Source of the DNA: an uncultured Christensenellaceae bacterium | GTDB lineage: Bacteria; Bacillota; Clostridia; Christensenellales; Christensenellaceae | Assembly: GCA_934373295.1 (NCBI GenBank) | Contig: CAKROK010000013.1 | Coordinates: 1 to 38,635 of the forward strand | Reading direction: 5' to 3' | Length of the DNA: 38,635 nucleotides | Shown here: piece by piece, positions 30,978 through 38,635 of the stretch | How the letters are laid out: the number at the start of each line of letters is the position of its first letter | How positions within the stretch are numbered: position 1 is the first letter of the stretch | The notes under the pieces: model-generated | Databases searched by the model: none | What the model was told of the DNA's origin: nothing | Seen by the model: the letters and a program-made list of their open reading frames with translations, nothing else | Position numbers and translations under genes: made by a program

Positions 30978-32657
30978 TTAGTGGTTGTAGTGTACGTGCA
31001 GCAGCTCGTGAGTCTTTTCCTTGAGGATATCGACGTAAATATGCTCTAAGATCGGGTTTTCTTCAGACCTCTTTATGGAGCACATCTTGTCCGCCTTATA
31101 CAGACCCTCGCCGCGGACCTTTACGGTGCCGGTATGCGCGAAGGGCTGTCCTGCGCCCGCGACGCAGCCGCCCGGGCAGGCCATTACCTCGACTAAGTCA
31201 AAGTGCTCGCCCTCTTTAATGCGCGCGATGATCTTCTCCGCATTTGCGAGACCGCTGACGACGGCTATCTTGAGGACTCTGTCACCGTAGGGGACCTCCG
31301 CGACCTTTACGCCCTCCATCCCTCTCACGCCCTGATACTGTATCGTGAGCAGACCGGCGGGTGTTCTATCCTCCCAAACGCGCCTTAAAACGGCCTCAGT
31401 CACGCCGCCCGTCACGCCGAAGATGATGCCCGCGCCCGTCTTTGCGCCAAAGGGCATGTCGATGGCTTCCGGCTCGAGCTCCGCGAACTGTATGCCCGAT
31501 TCCCTTATCATGGTTATCATCTCCTGAGTGGTGATGACCGCGTCGACGGGGTCTTTTCCGTCAATGCGGAACTCGGGACGAGTGCGCTCAAACTTCTTTG
31601 CCGTACAGGGCATTACCGCGACGTGGAAGTGCTTCTTTTCGCCGTCCTTATTGTATTCATGCAGCACGGACGCGAACATCTCCATGGGTGAGCGGCAGGT
31701 GGAAACATGGCTCAAAAGCTCGGGATACTTCTTCTCCACGAACTGTACCCACGCGGGACAGCAGGAGGTGAACAGCGGAAGATCCTCTCCCGTCTCCAGG
31801 CGGGACATGAACTCGGTGGATTCCTCAAGCACGGTCAAGTCCGCGCCCGTGGAGGTGTCGTAGATCTCGTCAAAGCCCATCTTCTTTAAAGCGACGACAA
31901 TCTTGCCCATGCCGTTTATGCCGTCCGGCACGCCTAAGCTCTTGCCTAATGCGACCCTTACTGCGGGGGCTATCTGCGCGGTGACCTTTATGTTCGGGTC
32001 GTCGAGCGCCTTCCAGACCTTCTGCGTGTCGTTTCTTACGATGATTGCGCCGGTGGGGCATACCGCCGCGCACTGGCCGCAGCCCACGCAGGGGGAATCG
32101 GCGATAACTCTGTCAAACGCGGCGGAGATGGTCATCTTTGAGCCGCGGTGAGCGAAATCTATCGCGCCGACGTCCTGAATTTCGTTGCACATTCTCACGC
32201 AGTCGCCGCAGAGTATGCACTTGTGCGCGTCCCTGATGATGCAGGGGGAGGAGTCGTCTATCTTCGTTCCCTCGGCGGTGTTGGGGAAGCGTATCTCGCT
32301 TATGCCGAAGCGCACGGCTAAGTCCTGTAGCTTGCACTTTCCGTTGTTGTTGCAGGTGGTGCAGTCCCTGCAATGGTTCGCGAGCAGCAGCTCGAGTATG
32401 TTCTTTCTATACTTTCTCAGGCGCTCGGTGTTTGTTTTGATCTCCATGCCCGGCTTGGGGACGGTGGAGCAGGCGGCGTCCAGACCGCCCCACTTGTTCT
32501 CGACCATGCACATGCGGCATGCGCCGTATATGGACAGCTCCGTATGATAGCAGAATGTAGGAAGCTGTATGCCTGTTTTTCTTATAAGCTCAAGGAGGTT
32601 CTTTTCACCCTCAATTTTGACGGGCATTCCGTCTATTATCATGTAATTGTTATCCAT
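30978..32657 (-). CDS. hydA: [FeFe] hydrogenase catalytic subunit of a trimeric NADH-linked enzyme
   Basis: A 559-residue group A hydrogenase. N-terminal [2Fe-2S] (C36, C47, C50, C63), the His-ligated [4Fe-4S] (H95, C99, C102, C108), and two [4Fe-4S] clusters (C147-x2-C-x2-C-x3-C157 and C190-x2-C-x2-C-x3-C200) lead to the H-cluster. The three H-cluster motifs are TSCCPAW (297-303), MPCTAKKFE (349-357) and MACPGGCVAGAGQP (492-505). The C-terminal [2Fe-2S] domain of Thermotoga HydA is absent. With HydB and HydC it is expected to make H2 from NADH plus reduced ferredoxin by electron confurcation. Last gene of the operon. Confidence 0.95.
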   Translation of the reverse strand: MDNNYMIIDGMPVKIEGEKNLLELIRKTGIQLPTFCYHTELSIYGACRMCMVENKWGGLDAACSTVPKPGMEIKTNTERLRKYRKNILELLLANHCRDCTTCNNNGKCKLQDLAVRFGISEIRFPNTAEGTKIDDSSPCIIRDAHKCILCGDCVRMCNEIQDVGAIDFAHRGSKMTISAAFDRVIADSPCVGCGQCAAVCPTGAIIVRNDTQKVWKALDDPNIKVTAQIAPAVRVALGKSLGVPDGINGMGKIVVALKKMGFDEIYDTSTGADLTVLEESTEFMSRLETGEDLPLFTSCCPAWVQFVEKKYPELLSHVSTCRSPMEMFASVLHEYNKDGEKKHFHVAVMPCTAKKFERTRPEFRIDGKDPVDAVITTQEMITMIRESGIQFAELEPEAIDMPFGAKTGAGIIFGVTGGVTEAVLRRVWEDRTPAGLLTIQYQGVRGMEGVKVAEVPYGDRVLKIAVVSGLANAEKIIARIKEGEHFDLVEVMACPGGCVAGAGQPFAHTGTVKVRGEGLYKADKMCSIKRSEENPILEHIYVDILKEKTHELLHVHYNH

Positions 32658-32658
32658 T

Positions 32659-34533
32659 TCAGCCCTCCACTATTGCGCCAAAGGGGCAGCTTTCGAGACA
32701 AGCGCCGCACTTTATGCACTTCTTCTGGTCTATTACGAAAGGCATCTTGACCTTTCCGGTTATCGCGCTCACGGGGCACTTTCTCGCGCACTTTGAGCAG
32801 CCCTTGCACTTTTCGGGAATAATGCTTATTACCTTTAACTTCTGGCATGCTCCCGCGGGGCATCTCTTGTCGCGGATATGCGCCTCGTATTCGTCGCGGA
32901 AGCTCTTTATAGTGCTCACGACGGGGGATGCGGCGGTTTTACCGAGACCGCAGAGCGCCGTCGCGGAGATGGTGTCCGCAAGCTCTAATAGCAGGTCGAT
33001 ATCGCCCTCTTCGCCCTTGCCATCGACGATCCTTTCGAGTATCGCGAGCATGCGCTTTGTACCCTCTCTACAGGGGACGCACTTTCCGCAGGATTCGTTC
33101 TGTGTGAAGTTCATAAAGAAGCGCGCTACCTCGACCATGCACGTCTTGTCGTCCATTACCACGAGACCGCCCGAGCCTATCATAGCGCCCGCCTTTTTGA
33201 GCGAGTCAAAGTCAAGGGGCAGGTCTAAGTCCTCAGTCGTCAGGCATCCGCCGGAGGGGCCGCCTATCTGGACTGCCTTGAACTTTCCGTCGCCTCTCAT
33301 GCCGCCGCCTATATCGAAAATGACCTCGCGCAGCGTAGTACCCATGGGGACCTCTATAAGGCCGGTGTTTACGATGTTTCCCGTAAGCGCGAACGCCTTT
33401 GTGCCCGGGCTGTTCTCTGGGCCTATCGATTTATACCAATCCGCGCCCTTGTTTATGATGAGCGGGACGTTTGCATATGTCTCGACGTTGTTTAAAACGG
33501 TGGGCTTGTCGAAAAGACCGTGTTCAACGGTACGCGGGGGCTTGACCCTGGGCATACCTCTCTTGCCCTCGATGGAGGCGGTCAGCGCGCTGCCCTCGCC
33601 GCAGACGAAAGCGCCCGCGCCTCTGTTTATATGCATACGGAAGGAGAAATCCGTTCCTAAGATGTTGTCGCCTAAAAGACCTTCCTCGGTCGCCTGAGCA
33701 ATGGCCGTCTTTAATCTGCTGACTGCGAGCGGATACTCCGCGCGGACGTATATATAGCCCTCGCTTGCGCCGCAGGCGATCGCCGCTACCATCATGCCCT
33801 CGAGCATCCTGTGCGGGTCACCCTCCATGATGCTTCTGTCCATGAATGCGCCCGGGTCGCCCTCGTCGCCGTTACATACGACGTACTTTTGCGGCTCGGC
33901 CTGCCTTTTGACCTGCGCCCACTTTCTGCCCGCGGGGAAGCCGCCGCCGCCCCTGCCGCGCAGGTTGCTCTTAGTTATCTCGTCGACTATCTCGTCGCCC
34001 GTCATCTCAAAGAGCGCCTTTTCAAGCGCGCTGTAGCCGCCTATGGCTAAATATTCGTGTATAGAGCCGGCGTTTATGTGACCGCAGTGCTCCAGGACGA
34101 GTCTGGTCTGCTTTTTATAGAAGGGTATCTCGTCCTGCTTTTTACATACCTCGCCGTTTCGCTGATATGCGAGACGCTCGATATGCTCGCCCGCGATTAT
34201 GGTGCGCTCGACGATCTCCTCGCAGTCCTCCTCCTTAACTTTGACATACAGCCAGCCTTGCGGCTCGATCCTGATGAGCGGGCCCATCTCACAAAAGCCG
34301 TGACATCCGCTCTTTTTCATGCCCACGCTGCCGTCGTGGGGCTCCTTTTGAAGCTCGACCTCGCATTTTATGCCGCGCTGCTCCAAAAGCTCCTTCAGCT
34401 TATCGAAAATGACGAGCGAGCCAGAGGATACGCAGCCCGTTCCCGCGCAGACTATTATCTTTTTATTTTCCGCGGCGAGCGCCTCGGCATACATCTTTCT
34501 TGCGTCAATGAGTTCCTGTCTTGTGCGTATCAT
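32659..34533 (-). CDS. hydB: NADH-linked [FeFe] hydrogenase subunit HydB (NuoF-like)
   Basis: A 624-residue flavoprotein. Domains: N-terminal thioredoxin-like [2Fe-2S] domain (CAGTGC to SGCHGFCEMGP), the NuoF core with the glycine-rich GRGGGGFPAG and NGDEGDPGAFMDR for FMN and NADH, an SLBB segment, the ESCGKCVPCREGTK [4Fe-4S] site, and a C-terminal two-cluster ferredoxin (CKGCSKCARKCP and CIKCGACLESCP). It oxidises or reduces NAD and is the flavin site of the confurcating hydrogenase. One base separates its stop codon from the hydA start, and the gene downstream of hydC starts 1 base after it. Confidence 0.95.
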   Translation of the reverse strand: MIRTRQELIDARKMYAEALAAENKKIIVCAGTGCVSSGSLVIFDKLKELLEQRGIKCEVELQKEPHDGSVGMKKSGCHGFCEMGPLIRIEPQGWLYVKVKEEDCEEIVERTIIAGEHIERLAYQRNGEVCKKQDEIPFYKKQTRLVLEHCGHINAGSIHEYLAIGGYSALEKALFEMTGDEIVDEITKSNLRGRGGGGFPAGRKWAQVKRQAEPQKYVVCNGDEGDPGAFMDRSIMEGDPHRMLEGMMVAAIACGASEGYIYVRAEYPLAVSRLKTAIAQATEEGLLGDNILGTDFSFRMHINRGAGAFVCGEGSALTASIEGKRGMPRVKPPRTVEHGLFDKPTVLNNVETYANVPLIINKGADWYKSIGPENSPGTKAFALTGNIVNTGLIEVPMGTTLREVIFDIGGGMRGDGKFKAVQIGGPSGGCLTTEDLDLPLDFDSLKKAGAMIGSGGLVVMDDKTCMVEVARFFMNFTQNESCGKCVPCREGTKRMLAILERIVDGKGEEGDIDLLLELADTISATALCGLGKTAASPVVSTIKSFRDEYEAHIRDKRCPAGACQKLKVISIIPEKCKGCSKCARKCPVSAITGKVKMPFVIDQKKCIKCGACLESCPFGAIVEG

Positions 34534-34534
34534 T

Positions 34535-35011
34535 TCAGCCCTCCTCTTTAAGCTCGTTTAAAAGCTCCGTCGCCTTGTCGGGCGTCATGCAGGGGTAAAC
34601 CTTGTCGTTCACCGTAAGCACGGGAGCAAGACCGCATGCGCCGAGACATGATACTGTCTCAACGGTGAACATGAGGTCGTCCGTGGTGACCTTTTTATCC
34701 GAAAGAGCGAGGTCGCTTCTCAGTCTCTCGAGAATGGGTATGCTCTTTCTGACGTGACATGCCGTTCCGTCACATACCTTTATGACGTATTTGCCCTTTG
34801 GCTCTAATGAGAAGTTCTCATAGAACGTCGCGACGCTGTATAACCTCGCTTCGCTCACGCCCAGTCTCTTTGAGAGATAGGGAAAGACCTCTGCGGGGAT
34901 ATAGCGGTAATGCTCCTGAATGCCCTGCAAAATGGCGATGACCGAGCGGGGATATGCGCCATATTCGTCGATTATCGCATCGACGGCTGTGAAGTCAAAA
35001 GACTTTTCCAT
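34535..35011 (-). CDS. hydC: NADH-linked [FeFe] hydrogenase subunit HydC (NuoE-like)
   Basis: A 158-residue protein of the 24-kDa/NuoE family with a helical N-terminus and a thioredoxin-like domain binding [2Fe-2S] through CDGTAC and CLGACG. It is the third subunit of the trimeric hydrogenase. It is preceded by GGAGG and lies 10 bases after the SpoIIE-type phosphatase gene. Confidence 0.93.
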   Translation of the reverse strand: MEKSFDFTAVDAIIDEYGAYPRSVIAILQGIQEHYRYIPAEVFPYLSKRLGVSEARLYSVATFYENFSLEPKGKYVIKVCDGTACHVRKSIPILERLRSDLALSDKKVTTDDLMFTVETVSCLGACGLAPVLTVNDKVYPCMTPDKATELLNELKEEG

Positions 35012-35021
35012 TGTTTACCTC

Positions 35022-36197
35022 CTAAAAATAGCTTACTTTGATTTTTTTACCCATCTTGACGAGACAAGCGGAAAGCTCCTCGACAAGATGCATTTTTATA
35101 TTGAATCCAATAGGCAGCTCCGGATTTTGATGAGCCGGATTGACCGCCCTGCCCACGAAGAAGTTTATGTCCGTCGCCTCCTCAAAGAGAAGCTGACATA
35201 TTTGAGACGCGCCGTCGCGCTCAAAGTTCCACTGCTCGTAGCTCTCGTTATCCTTTAGATAGTCGCGCGCATATTCGAGCACCTTGTTCATGGTTATCAC
35301 GCCCTCTGTGACGAGGTCGACTCCCTCTATCTCACCGACAGGGGGGACGCCGCTGTTCTTGACGTAGTCGAGCTTTGTCGTCAAGGGCTTATGCAGCCAT
35401 TTCGCCGCGATGGAGGACGTCGTTCCGCCGCAGATGATGTGCTTTCCCTCCTTTGAGAAGAACAGGCTCATCATGCGCGGGGCGTCGTCCCGATTTTCCG
35501 GCGGGCCGAACAGCAGGTTCATGGGTACGCGCTTTCGTATCTTGACGACGCAGGCCGTGGCGTCGTCGCCCGGCTTTCCGCCGTAAAGATCATTGCATTC
35601 ATCCACCAGCATCGTGGAAAGCACCTTTGCCGTGTATCCTGTAAGGGACATCTTAGCCATGTAGTCCGCGATGTCCTCTCGCTTCCAGCCGAAATTGTAC
35701 ATATTGCCTATTCCGGCGTGGGGGCAGCCGTCGCTCATCGCGACGAACACATCTCCCTCCTCTAAATGGATGGTGGAGCAGTAAATGGTCTTTTCGCCGA
35801 TGTGCATCTCCGTTTCGGGATAATCGACGACCTTGCCGCCGCGTATCATTATGACATGCGGGTTGTCGTATTGCATCAGCTCGGCGGTGCGGTTGTGCTT
35901 TAGGTTGATTATGGTAAATGTCGAATACGCCACCCCGCGCACGGAGCATACGGGCAGCGTCGCCGCGATGGTGGAGACGCATTCGTCTATGGAGAGGCCC
36001 TCCGCCATCATTGTGGAAATTATCTTTGAAGTGAGCGTGGAGAGTATGCTCGCCTTGACGCCGCTGCCCAATCCGTCCGCTAATACGATGACGGTGGAGT
36101 CGTCGCCCTGCTCGACGATATCTATGTGGTCGCCGCAAAGCTGCTCACCGAAGTGGTTTATGCTCTTATAGCCGATTTCTGCGCAAAGGTCATTCAT
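35022..36197 (-). CDS. SpoIIE-type PP2C phosphatase of the hydrogenase operon
   Basis: A 391-residue protein whose first 220 residues form a SpoIIE/PP2C phosphatase with metal-binding aspartates in ADGLGSG (40-46), SDG (155-157) and GDDATA (210-215). The C-terminal 170 residues form a domain I cannot name. The gene overlaps that of the sensory hydrogenase by 8 bases, a pairing known from other Clostridia with HydS. The two are thought to sense H2 or redox state and pass it on by dephosphorylating an unknown protein. No kinase or anti-sigma antagonist pair is encoded beside it. Confidence 0.85.
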   Translation of the reverse strand: MNDLCAEIGYKSINHFGEQLCGDHIDIVEQGDDSTVIVLADGLGSGVKASILSTLTSKIISTMMAEGLSIDECVSTIAATLPVCSVRGVAYSTFTIINLKHNRTAELMQYDNPHVIMIRGGKVVDYPETEMHIGEKTIYCSTIHLEEGDVFVAMSDGCPHAGIGNMYNFGWKREDIADYMAKMSLTGYTAKVLSTMLVDECNDLYGGKPGDDATACVVKIRKRVPMNLLFGPPENRDDAPRMMSLFFSKEGKHIICGGTTSSIAAKWLHKPLTTKLDYVKNSGVPPVGEIEGVDLVTEGVITMNKVLEYARDYLKDNESYEQWNFERDGASQICQLLFEEATDINFFVGRAVNPAHQNPELPIGFNIKMHLVEELSACLVKMGKKIKVSYF

Positions 36198-37866
36198 CTG
36201 ATATGGACTCCTTCAGCTTTGTGAGTGCGATCTTGGTCTCTGCGGCGGTCTCGCCCAGCAGCGAGGCGATCTCCTGAACAATGCGCATCTGTTTATCCAC
36301 GACCTTGTCCGCGACCTCCATCGTCTGGCGGCTTATCTCCTCTTTTTCACGGCGCGCGTCCTCCTCATCGGTGACGTCGCGCATAATACATAGCAAAATG
36401 CGCCCGTCCTCCGCAGGGACGATGGTCTGCTCGACGAATCTGCCGTACTCGGTCAGGTACATCCTCTCGTTGTATCTTCCGCGCTTTGTTTTAAGCACGT
36501 TTATAAACGCGGAGGGGTCCAAAATGCGCACGACCTGATCGCCTAAGATATCGGAAGCATATCTTATGTTCATGAGCTTTAATGCGCAGGCATTTATCTG
36601 CTGGACCTCCAGCTTGTCATTTAGCACGATTATCGCGTTGGGTATGTTCTTTACTATGGTGTCGGAGAAGCTCTCCGCCTTTTCCTTTAAGAAGGGAAGG
36701 CACATGGAGACCTCCGCTTTGCCCTGATATATCGCGACCGCCTTTTCGCGGCAGGTGTTATAGCCGCAGGAGCCGCAGTTCAGCTCGTCCGCGGGCTTAA
36801 ACTTGCCCATTTCGTGGAGTATCGCGGTCAGCTCCTGCTCGGAGGGCTGTTTTGCGAAATGTGCGATGTATGCGAATTCGCGGTGCAGCTCGGTCGATTC
36901 GGGCTGAGCTATGTCAAAGTCGTTTTTTCCTGCGAAATCCGCCACGGCGACATAATCCTTGACGGGAGTGTGGTGGTATTTTTCCATTATCGGGCCGCCG
37001 ACGCAGCTGCCCGTACATGCGGACATCTCTATAAAGCAGTTATGCAGCCCGCCCTTTTCTATCTCCTTTAATGCGGTTATGCAGTTTTCAATGCCGTCCA
37101 TCGCGAGGTATTTGTAGTCGGGCTGCTGCTTGGTCATCGTCTTTAAAATTCCGCCGGTGGTGGGGAAGAAGCGCGCGCGGCTGTCCTCGTTAGGAACCTG
37201 CATTTTTTTAAGCTCGATGCCTGCGGCTCTCATCCATTCGGAAAGCTCCTCAAAGGTGAGTACGGCGTCTATCACTCCGTGAGAGAACTCCGCCTCGTCC
37301 TTTTTCGCGACGCACGGGCCGATGAATACGGTCTTTGCGCCGGGTATACGCCTTTTGATATCCGCGCAGTGTGCGTTCATGGGCGTGACGACATCCGCTA
37401 AGTATTTAAGCTGAGCGGGGAAGTATTTTTGAATGAGCAGGTTTACGGTATGGCAGCATGAGCTGATGAGGATATCGCGATGCTCCTCTGATAAAATGCG
37501 CTCGTATTCGCGCTTGACGAGCGTCGCGCCGAGGGCAGTCTCCTCCGCGTCGTAAAAGCCCAATTCCTTTAGCGCGGTGCGCATGGATTCAATGCCAATG
37601 CCGTCGTAATTCGCGACAAAGGAGGGCGCTATGCTCGCGACGACGGGCTCCTCGCCCTGAAGCAGCACCTTCACCTTTTCGGTCTCGTCGACTATCTCCT
37701 TGGCGTTTTGAGGACATACCACAAAGCAGTTTCCGCAGAGTATGCACTCGTCGCCGATTATATGCGCCTGACCTGCCGAAAAGCGGATGGACTTGACGGG
37801 GCAGTGGCGTATGCACTTATAGCAGTTTTTACAGTTTGATTTTTTAAGAGTGAGACAATTTGGCAT
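36190..37866 (-). CDS. Sensory [FeFe] hydrogenase with PAS domain (HydS-like)
   Basis: A 558-residue protein. An N-terminal two-cluster ferredoxin (C12/15/18/22 and C41/44/47/51) precedes an H-cluster domain with divergent motifs SSCCHT (135-140), GPCVAKKDE (183-191) and MSACTGSCVGGP (281-292). Then comes a further [4Fe-4S] site (C364, C367, C372 and C389), a PAS domain (about 403-510), and a coiled-coil tail. The catalytic motifs differ from HydA (TSCCPAW, MACPGGC) in the way known for HydS, which have low activity and act as H2 sensors. No histidine kinase domain follows, so the output probably goes through the adjacent phosphatase. Confidence 0.87.
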   Translation of the reverse strand: MPNCLTLKKSNCKNCYKCIRHCPVKSIRFSAGQAHIIGDECILCGNCFVVCPQNAKEIVDETEKVKVLLQGEEPVVASIAPSFVANYDGIGIESMRTALKELGFYDAEETALGATLVKREYERILSEEHRDILISSCCHTVNLLIQKYFPAQLKYLADVVTPMNAHCADIKRRIPGAKTVFIGPCVAKKDEAEFSHGVIDAVLTFEELSEWMRAAGIELKKMQVPNEDSRARFFPTTGGILKTMTKQQPDYKYLAMDGIENCITALKEIEKGGLHNCFIEMSACTGSCVGGPIMEKYHHTPVKDYVAVADFAGKNDFDIAQPESTELHREFAYIAHFAKQPSEQELTAILHEMGKFKPADELNCGSCGYNTCREKAVAIYQGKAEVSMCLPFLKEKAESFSDTIVKNIPNAIIVLNDKLEVQQINACALKLMNIRYASDILGDQVVRILDPSAFINVLKTKRGRYNERMYLTEYGRFVEQTIVPAEDGRILLCIMRDVTDEEDARREKEEISRQTMEVADKVVDKQMRIVQEIASLLGETAAETKIALTKLKESISDE

Positions 37867-37881
37867 GGAAAGCGTTCCTCC

Positions 37882-38130
37882 TTATTTAAGACGTTCGAGA
37901 ACATTCTTATTAAAGAAATCGGTAAAGCCCTCAGGGGTTATCCCCTCAAAGACCTCGTCGTCCACGGATACCGTAACGCCCGTGCGGTTACAGCGCGCCG
38001 CGCAAAAGCAGCCGGAGAGTATGACGTCGTCCTCGACGCCGTTTTGAATTATCAAATCCCGCGCAAGCTCGACAATTTTTTCAGAACCCTTTAGATGACA
38101 GGATGAACCTATGCAAACAGTTAATGTCAT
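37882..38130 (-). CDS. Small thioredoxin-like [2Fe-2S] ferredoxin
   Basis: An 82-residue protein with the NuoE-like cluster pattern CIGSSC near the N-terminus and CFCAARC in the middle, and no other domain. The ATG at 38130 follows AAAGGAG; 15 extra residues from an upstream ATG would pass through that ribosome binding site and are rejected. First gene of the hydrogenase operon, 15 bases before the sensory hydrogenase. It could feed electrons to either hydrogenase or to the sensor. Confidence 0.85.
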   Translation of the reverse strand: MTLTVCIGSSCHLKGSEKIVELARDLIIQNGVEDDVILSGCFCAARCNRTGVTVSVDDEVFEGITPEGFTDFFNKNVLERLK

Positions 38131-38196
38131 TACAATATTCTCCTTTTCGACTATAAGTACGGCGAAATAATGCACCGTGAACGTTCCATATTGTTA

Positions 38197-38225
38197 ATTT
38201 TATCACATAATCCCCGATTTGACAA
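38197..38225 (-). promoter_or_regulatory. Promoter of the hydrogenase operon
   Basis: On the minus strand TTGTCA (38220-38225), 17 bases, TAAAAT (38197-38202), about 70 bases before the first gene. An inverted repeat ACAAGT-AAAA-ACTTGT (38222-38237) covers the -35 box and would suit a repressor. It does not match the Rex consensus well; TTGTTAA at 38191 on the plus strand is at most a half site. Bases 38238-38438 show no gene. Confidence 0.65.
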
Positions 38226-38438
38226 GTAAAAACTTGTATACACAAAAATAATATGGACGAATTACTGTGGGATTTTTAAGGTGCGAAAACGATGCGCGGC
38301 CTCGGCGCAAGGCTGTAGTGATCCAATGATCTCTTCAAAACTTATATTTGTCATCTGTACCATTTACATAGTACAACAAAACCCGCCGCGTTTCAACAGT
38401 AAATTGAGGAAGGGGCGGGGGTGAGCATATTTTGCGTA

Positions 38439-38467
38439 TTGACTTTGGGGTTTTCACATAATATAAT
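38439..38467 (+). promoter_or_regulatory. Promoter of the antisense RNA
   Basis: TTGACT (38439-38444), 17 bases, TATAAT (38462-38467). There is no plus-strand reading frame behind it before the terminator at 38516-38556. Confidence 0.75.
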
Positions 38468-38473
38468 ATAGAT

Positions 38474-38556
38474 AAGTTAGGCGTTGCCGATAGACGGTCA
38501 ACCTATATAAGTTACAAAAATAACCGCTTAGGTTGTAGCATGGCGGTTATTTTTTG
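38474..38556 (+). ncRNA. Candidate antitoxin RNA of a type I toxin-antitoxin pair
   Basis: A short transcript is predicted from a strong promoter (TATAAT at 38462-38467) to a strong terminator. It contains the hairpin GTTGCCG/CGGTCAAC and no start codon with a frame. Its last bases are complementary to the 3' end of the small toxin-like gene on the other strand, whose stop codon lies inside the shared terminator stem. This layout matches antisense antitoxins of the TxpA/BsrG kind in Firmicutes. Confidence 0.6.
38516..38556. terminator. Bidirectional terminator shared by antisense RNA and toxin-like gene
   Basis: A perfect 12-bp stem (38516-38527 with 38543-38554) with A-run and T-run at opposite ends, so it can end transcription on both strands. 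The TAA of the toxin-like gene (38547-38549) lies inside the right arm. Confidence 0.8.
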
Positions 38557-38635
38557 TTGCTGTTTTTTACGCACGTAATTATAAGTGCGGCAAAGGCAAC
38601 TAAAAAAGTGCAAAAACTCATGAACTGATCAAAAG
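38547..38635 (-). CDS. Small hydrophobic toxin-like peptide, partial
   Basis: The frame is open to the window end. From the ATG at 38621 it encodes 24 residues, beginning MSFCTFL, with a membrane-spanning hydrophobic middle (VAFAALIITCV) and a basic end KNSNKK. Upstream codons stay in frame (FDQF), so the true start may be outside the window. Size, single helix and the Lys-rich C-terminus match the holin-like/TxpA-type toxins of type I systems, which insert in the membrane when not silenced. The antisense RNA on the plus strand overlaps its 3' end. Confidence 0.6.
   Translation of the reverse strand, partial: FDQFMSFCTFLVAFAALIITCVKNSNKK

Noticed and set aside
38191..38211. Rex operator at the hydrogenase promoter
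   Set aside because: Only one half site (TTGTTAA) is recognisable; the other half does not match.
1..38635. tRNA, rRNA or classical riboswitches (TPP, SAM, FMN, cobalamin)
   Set aside because: No cloverleaf with TTC-A loop, no rRNA conserved blocks, and no known riboswitch core seen in the gaps.

Overview
The window looks like a chromosomal segment of a strictly anaerobic, fermentative member of the Clostridia (Bacillota). The evidence is the NADH-linked [FeFe] hydrogenase operon, the Hdr/Flx electron-transfer genes, Gram-positive style lipoproteins, strong GGAGG ribosome binding sites, TTGACA/TATAAT promoters, and the absence of any membrane quinone enzyme. The order or family cannot be fixed from the sequence alone. 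No rRNA, tRNA, CRISPR array, transposase or prophage gene was seen.

Layout. 1-600: noncoding, carrying copies of two dispersed repeat families (here R1 and R2). 607-6110 (minus strand): a MATE exporter with its own promoter and a structured leader, then an operon of two lipoproteins, an MBOAT acyltransferase and a DHHW protein, which looks like a cell-surface polysaccharide O-acylation unit. 6160-6505: an R2 copy and a 20-bp palindrome. 6614-11574 (plus): a four-gene Gld-type ABC system. 11669-11990: the second R1 copy. 12079-13032 (minus): a LytTR regulator with its DUF3021 membrane partner. 13130-13404: an R2 copy. 13420-15151 (minus): an MBL-fold protein and a LysR regulator, the latter divergent from the central operon.

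15336-28019 (plus) is the centrepiece, a twelve-gene run: malate dehydrogenase, fumarase, HdrB, HdrC, HdrA, four Flx-type subunits (MvhD-like, two [4Fe-4S] proteins, an FAD/NAD/[2Fe-2S] protein), a soluble-type fumarate reductase iron-sulfur subunit, a fumarate reductase flavoprotein and an AAEx-family exchanger. Read together, the genes encode oxaloacetate to malate to fumarate to succinate, with the last step apparently wired to an NADH-oxidising, flavin-based electron-bifurcating Hdr/Flx complex rather than to quinones, and a candidate succinate exit route. The inferred net reaction is 2 NADH + oxidised ferredoxin + fumarate giving 2 NAD + reduced ferredoxin + succinate.

28020-30746 (plus): an ACT-domain protein, a zinc-ribbon protein, and an ECF sigma factor with a DUF4179 anti-sigma-like partner. 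30751-30861: a fourth R2 core. 30930-38225 (minus): a hydrogenase operon with a small [2Fe-2S] protein, an HydS-type sensory [FeFe] hydrogenase with PAS domain, a SpoIIE-type phosphatase, and HydC, HydB and HydA. HydABC could use the reduced ferredoxin made by the Hdr/Flx complex together with NADH to form H2. 38439-38635: a candidate type I toxin-antitoxin locus cut by the window end.

The most notable noncoding structure is the R2 family. Its copies fold as an outer helix closing three hairpins. The stems differ in sequence from copy to copy but stay paired, and in one copy the whole core is inverted relative to its flanks.
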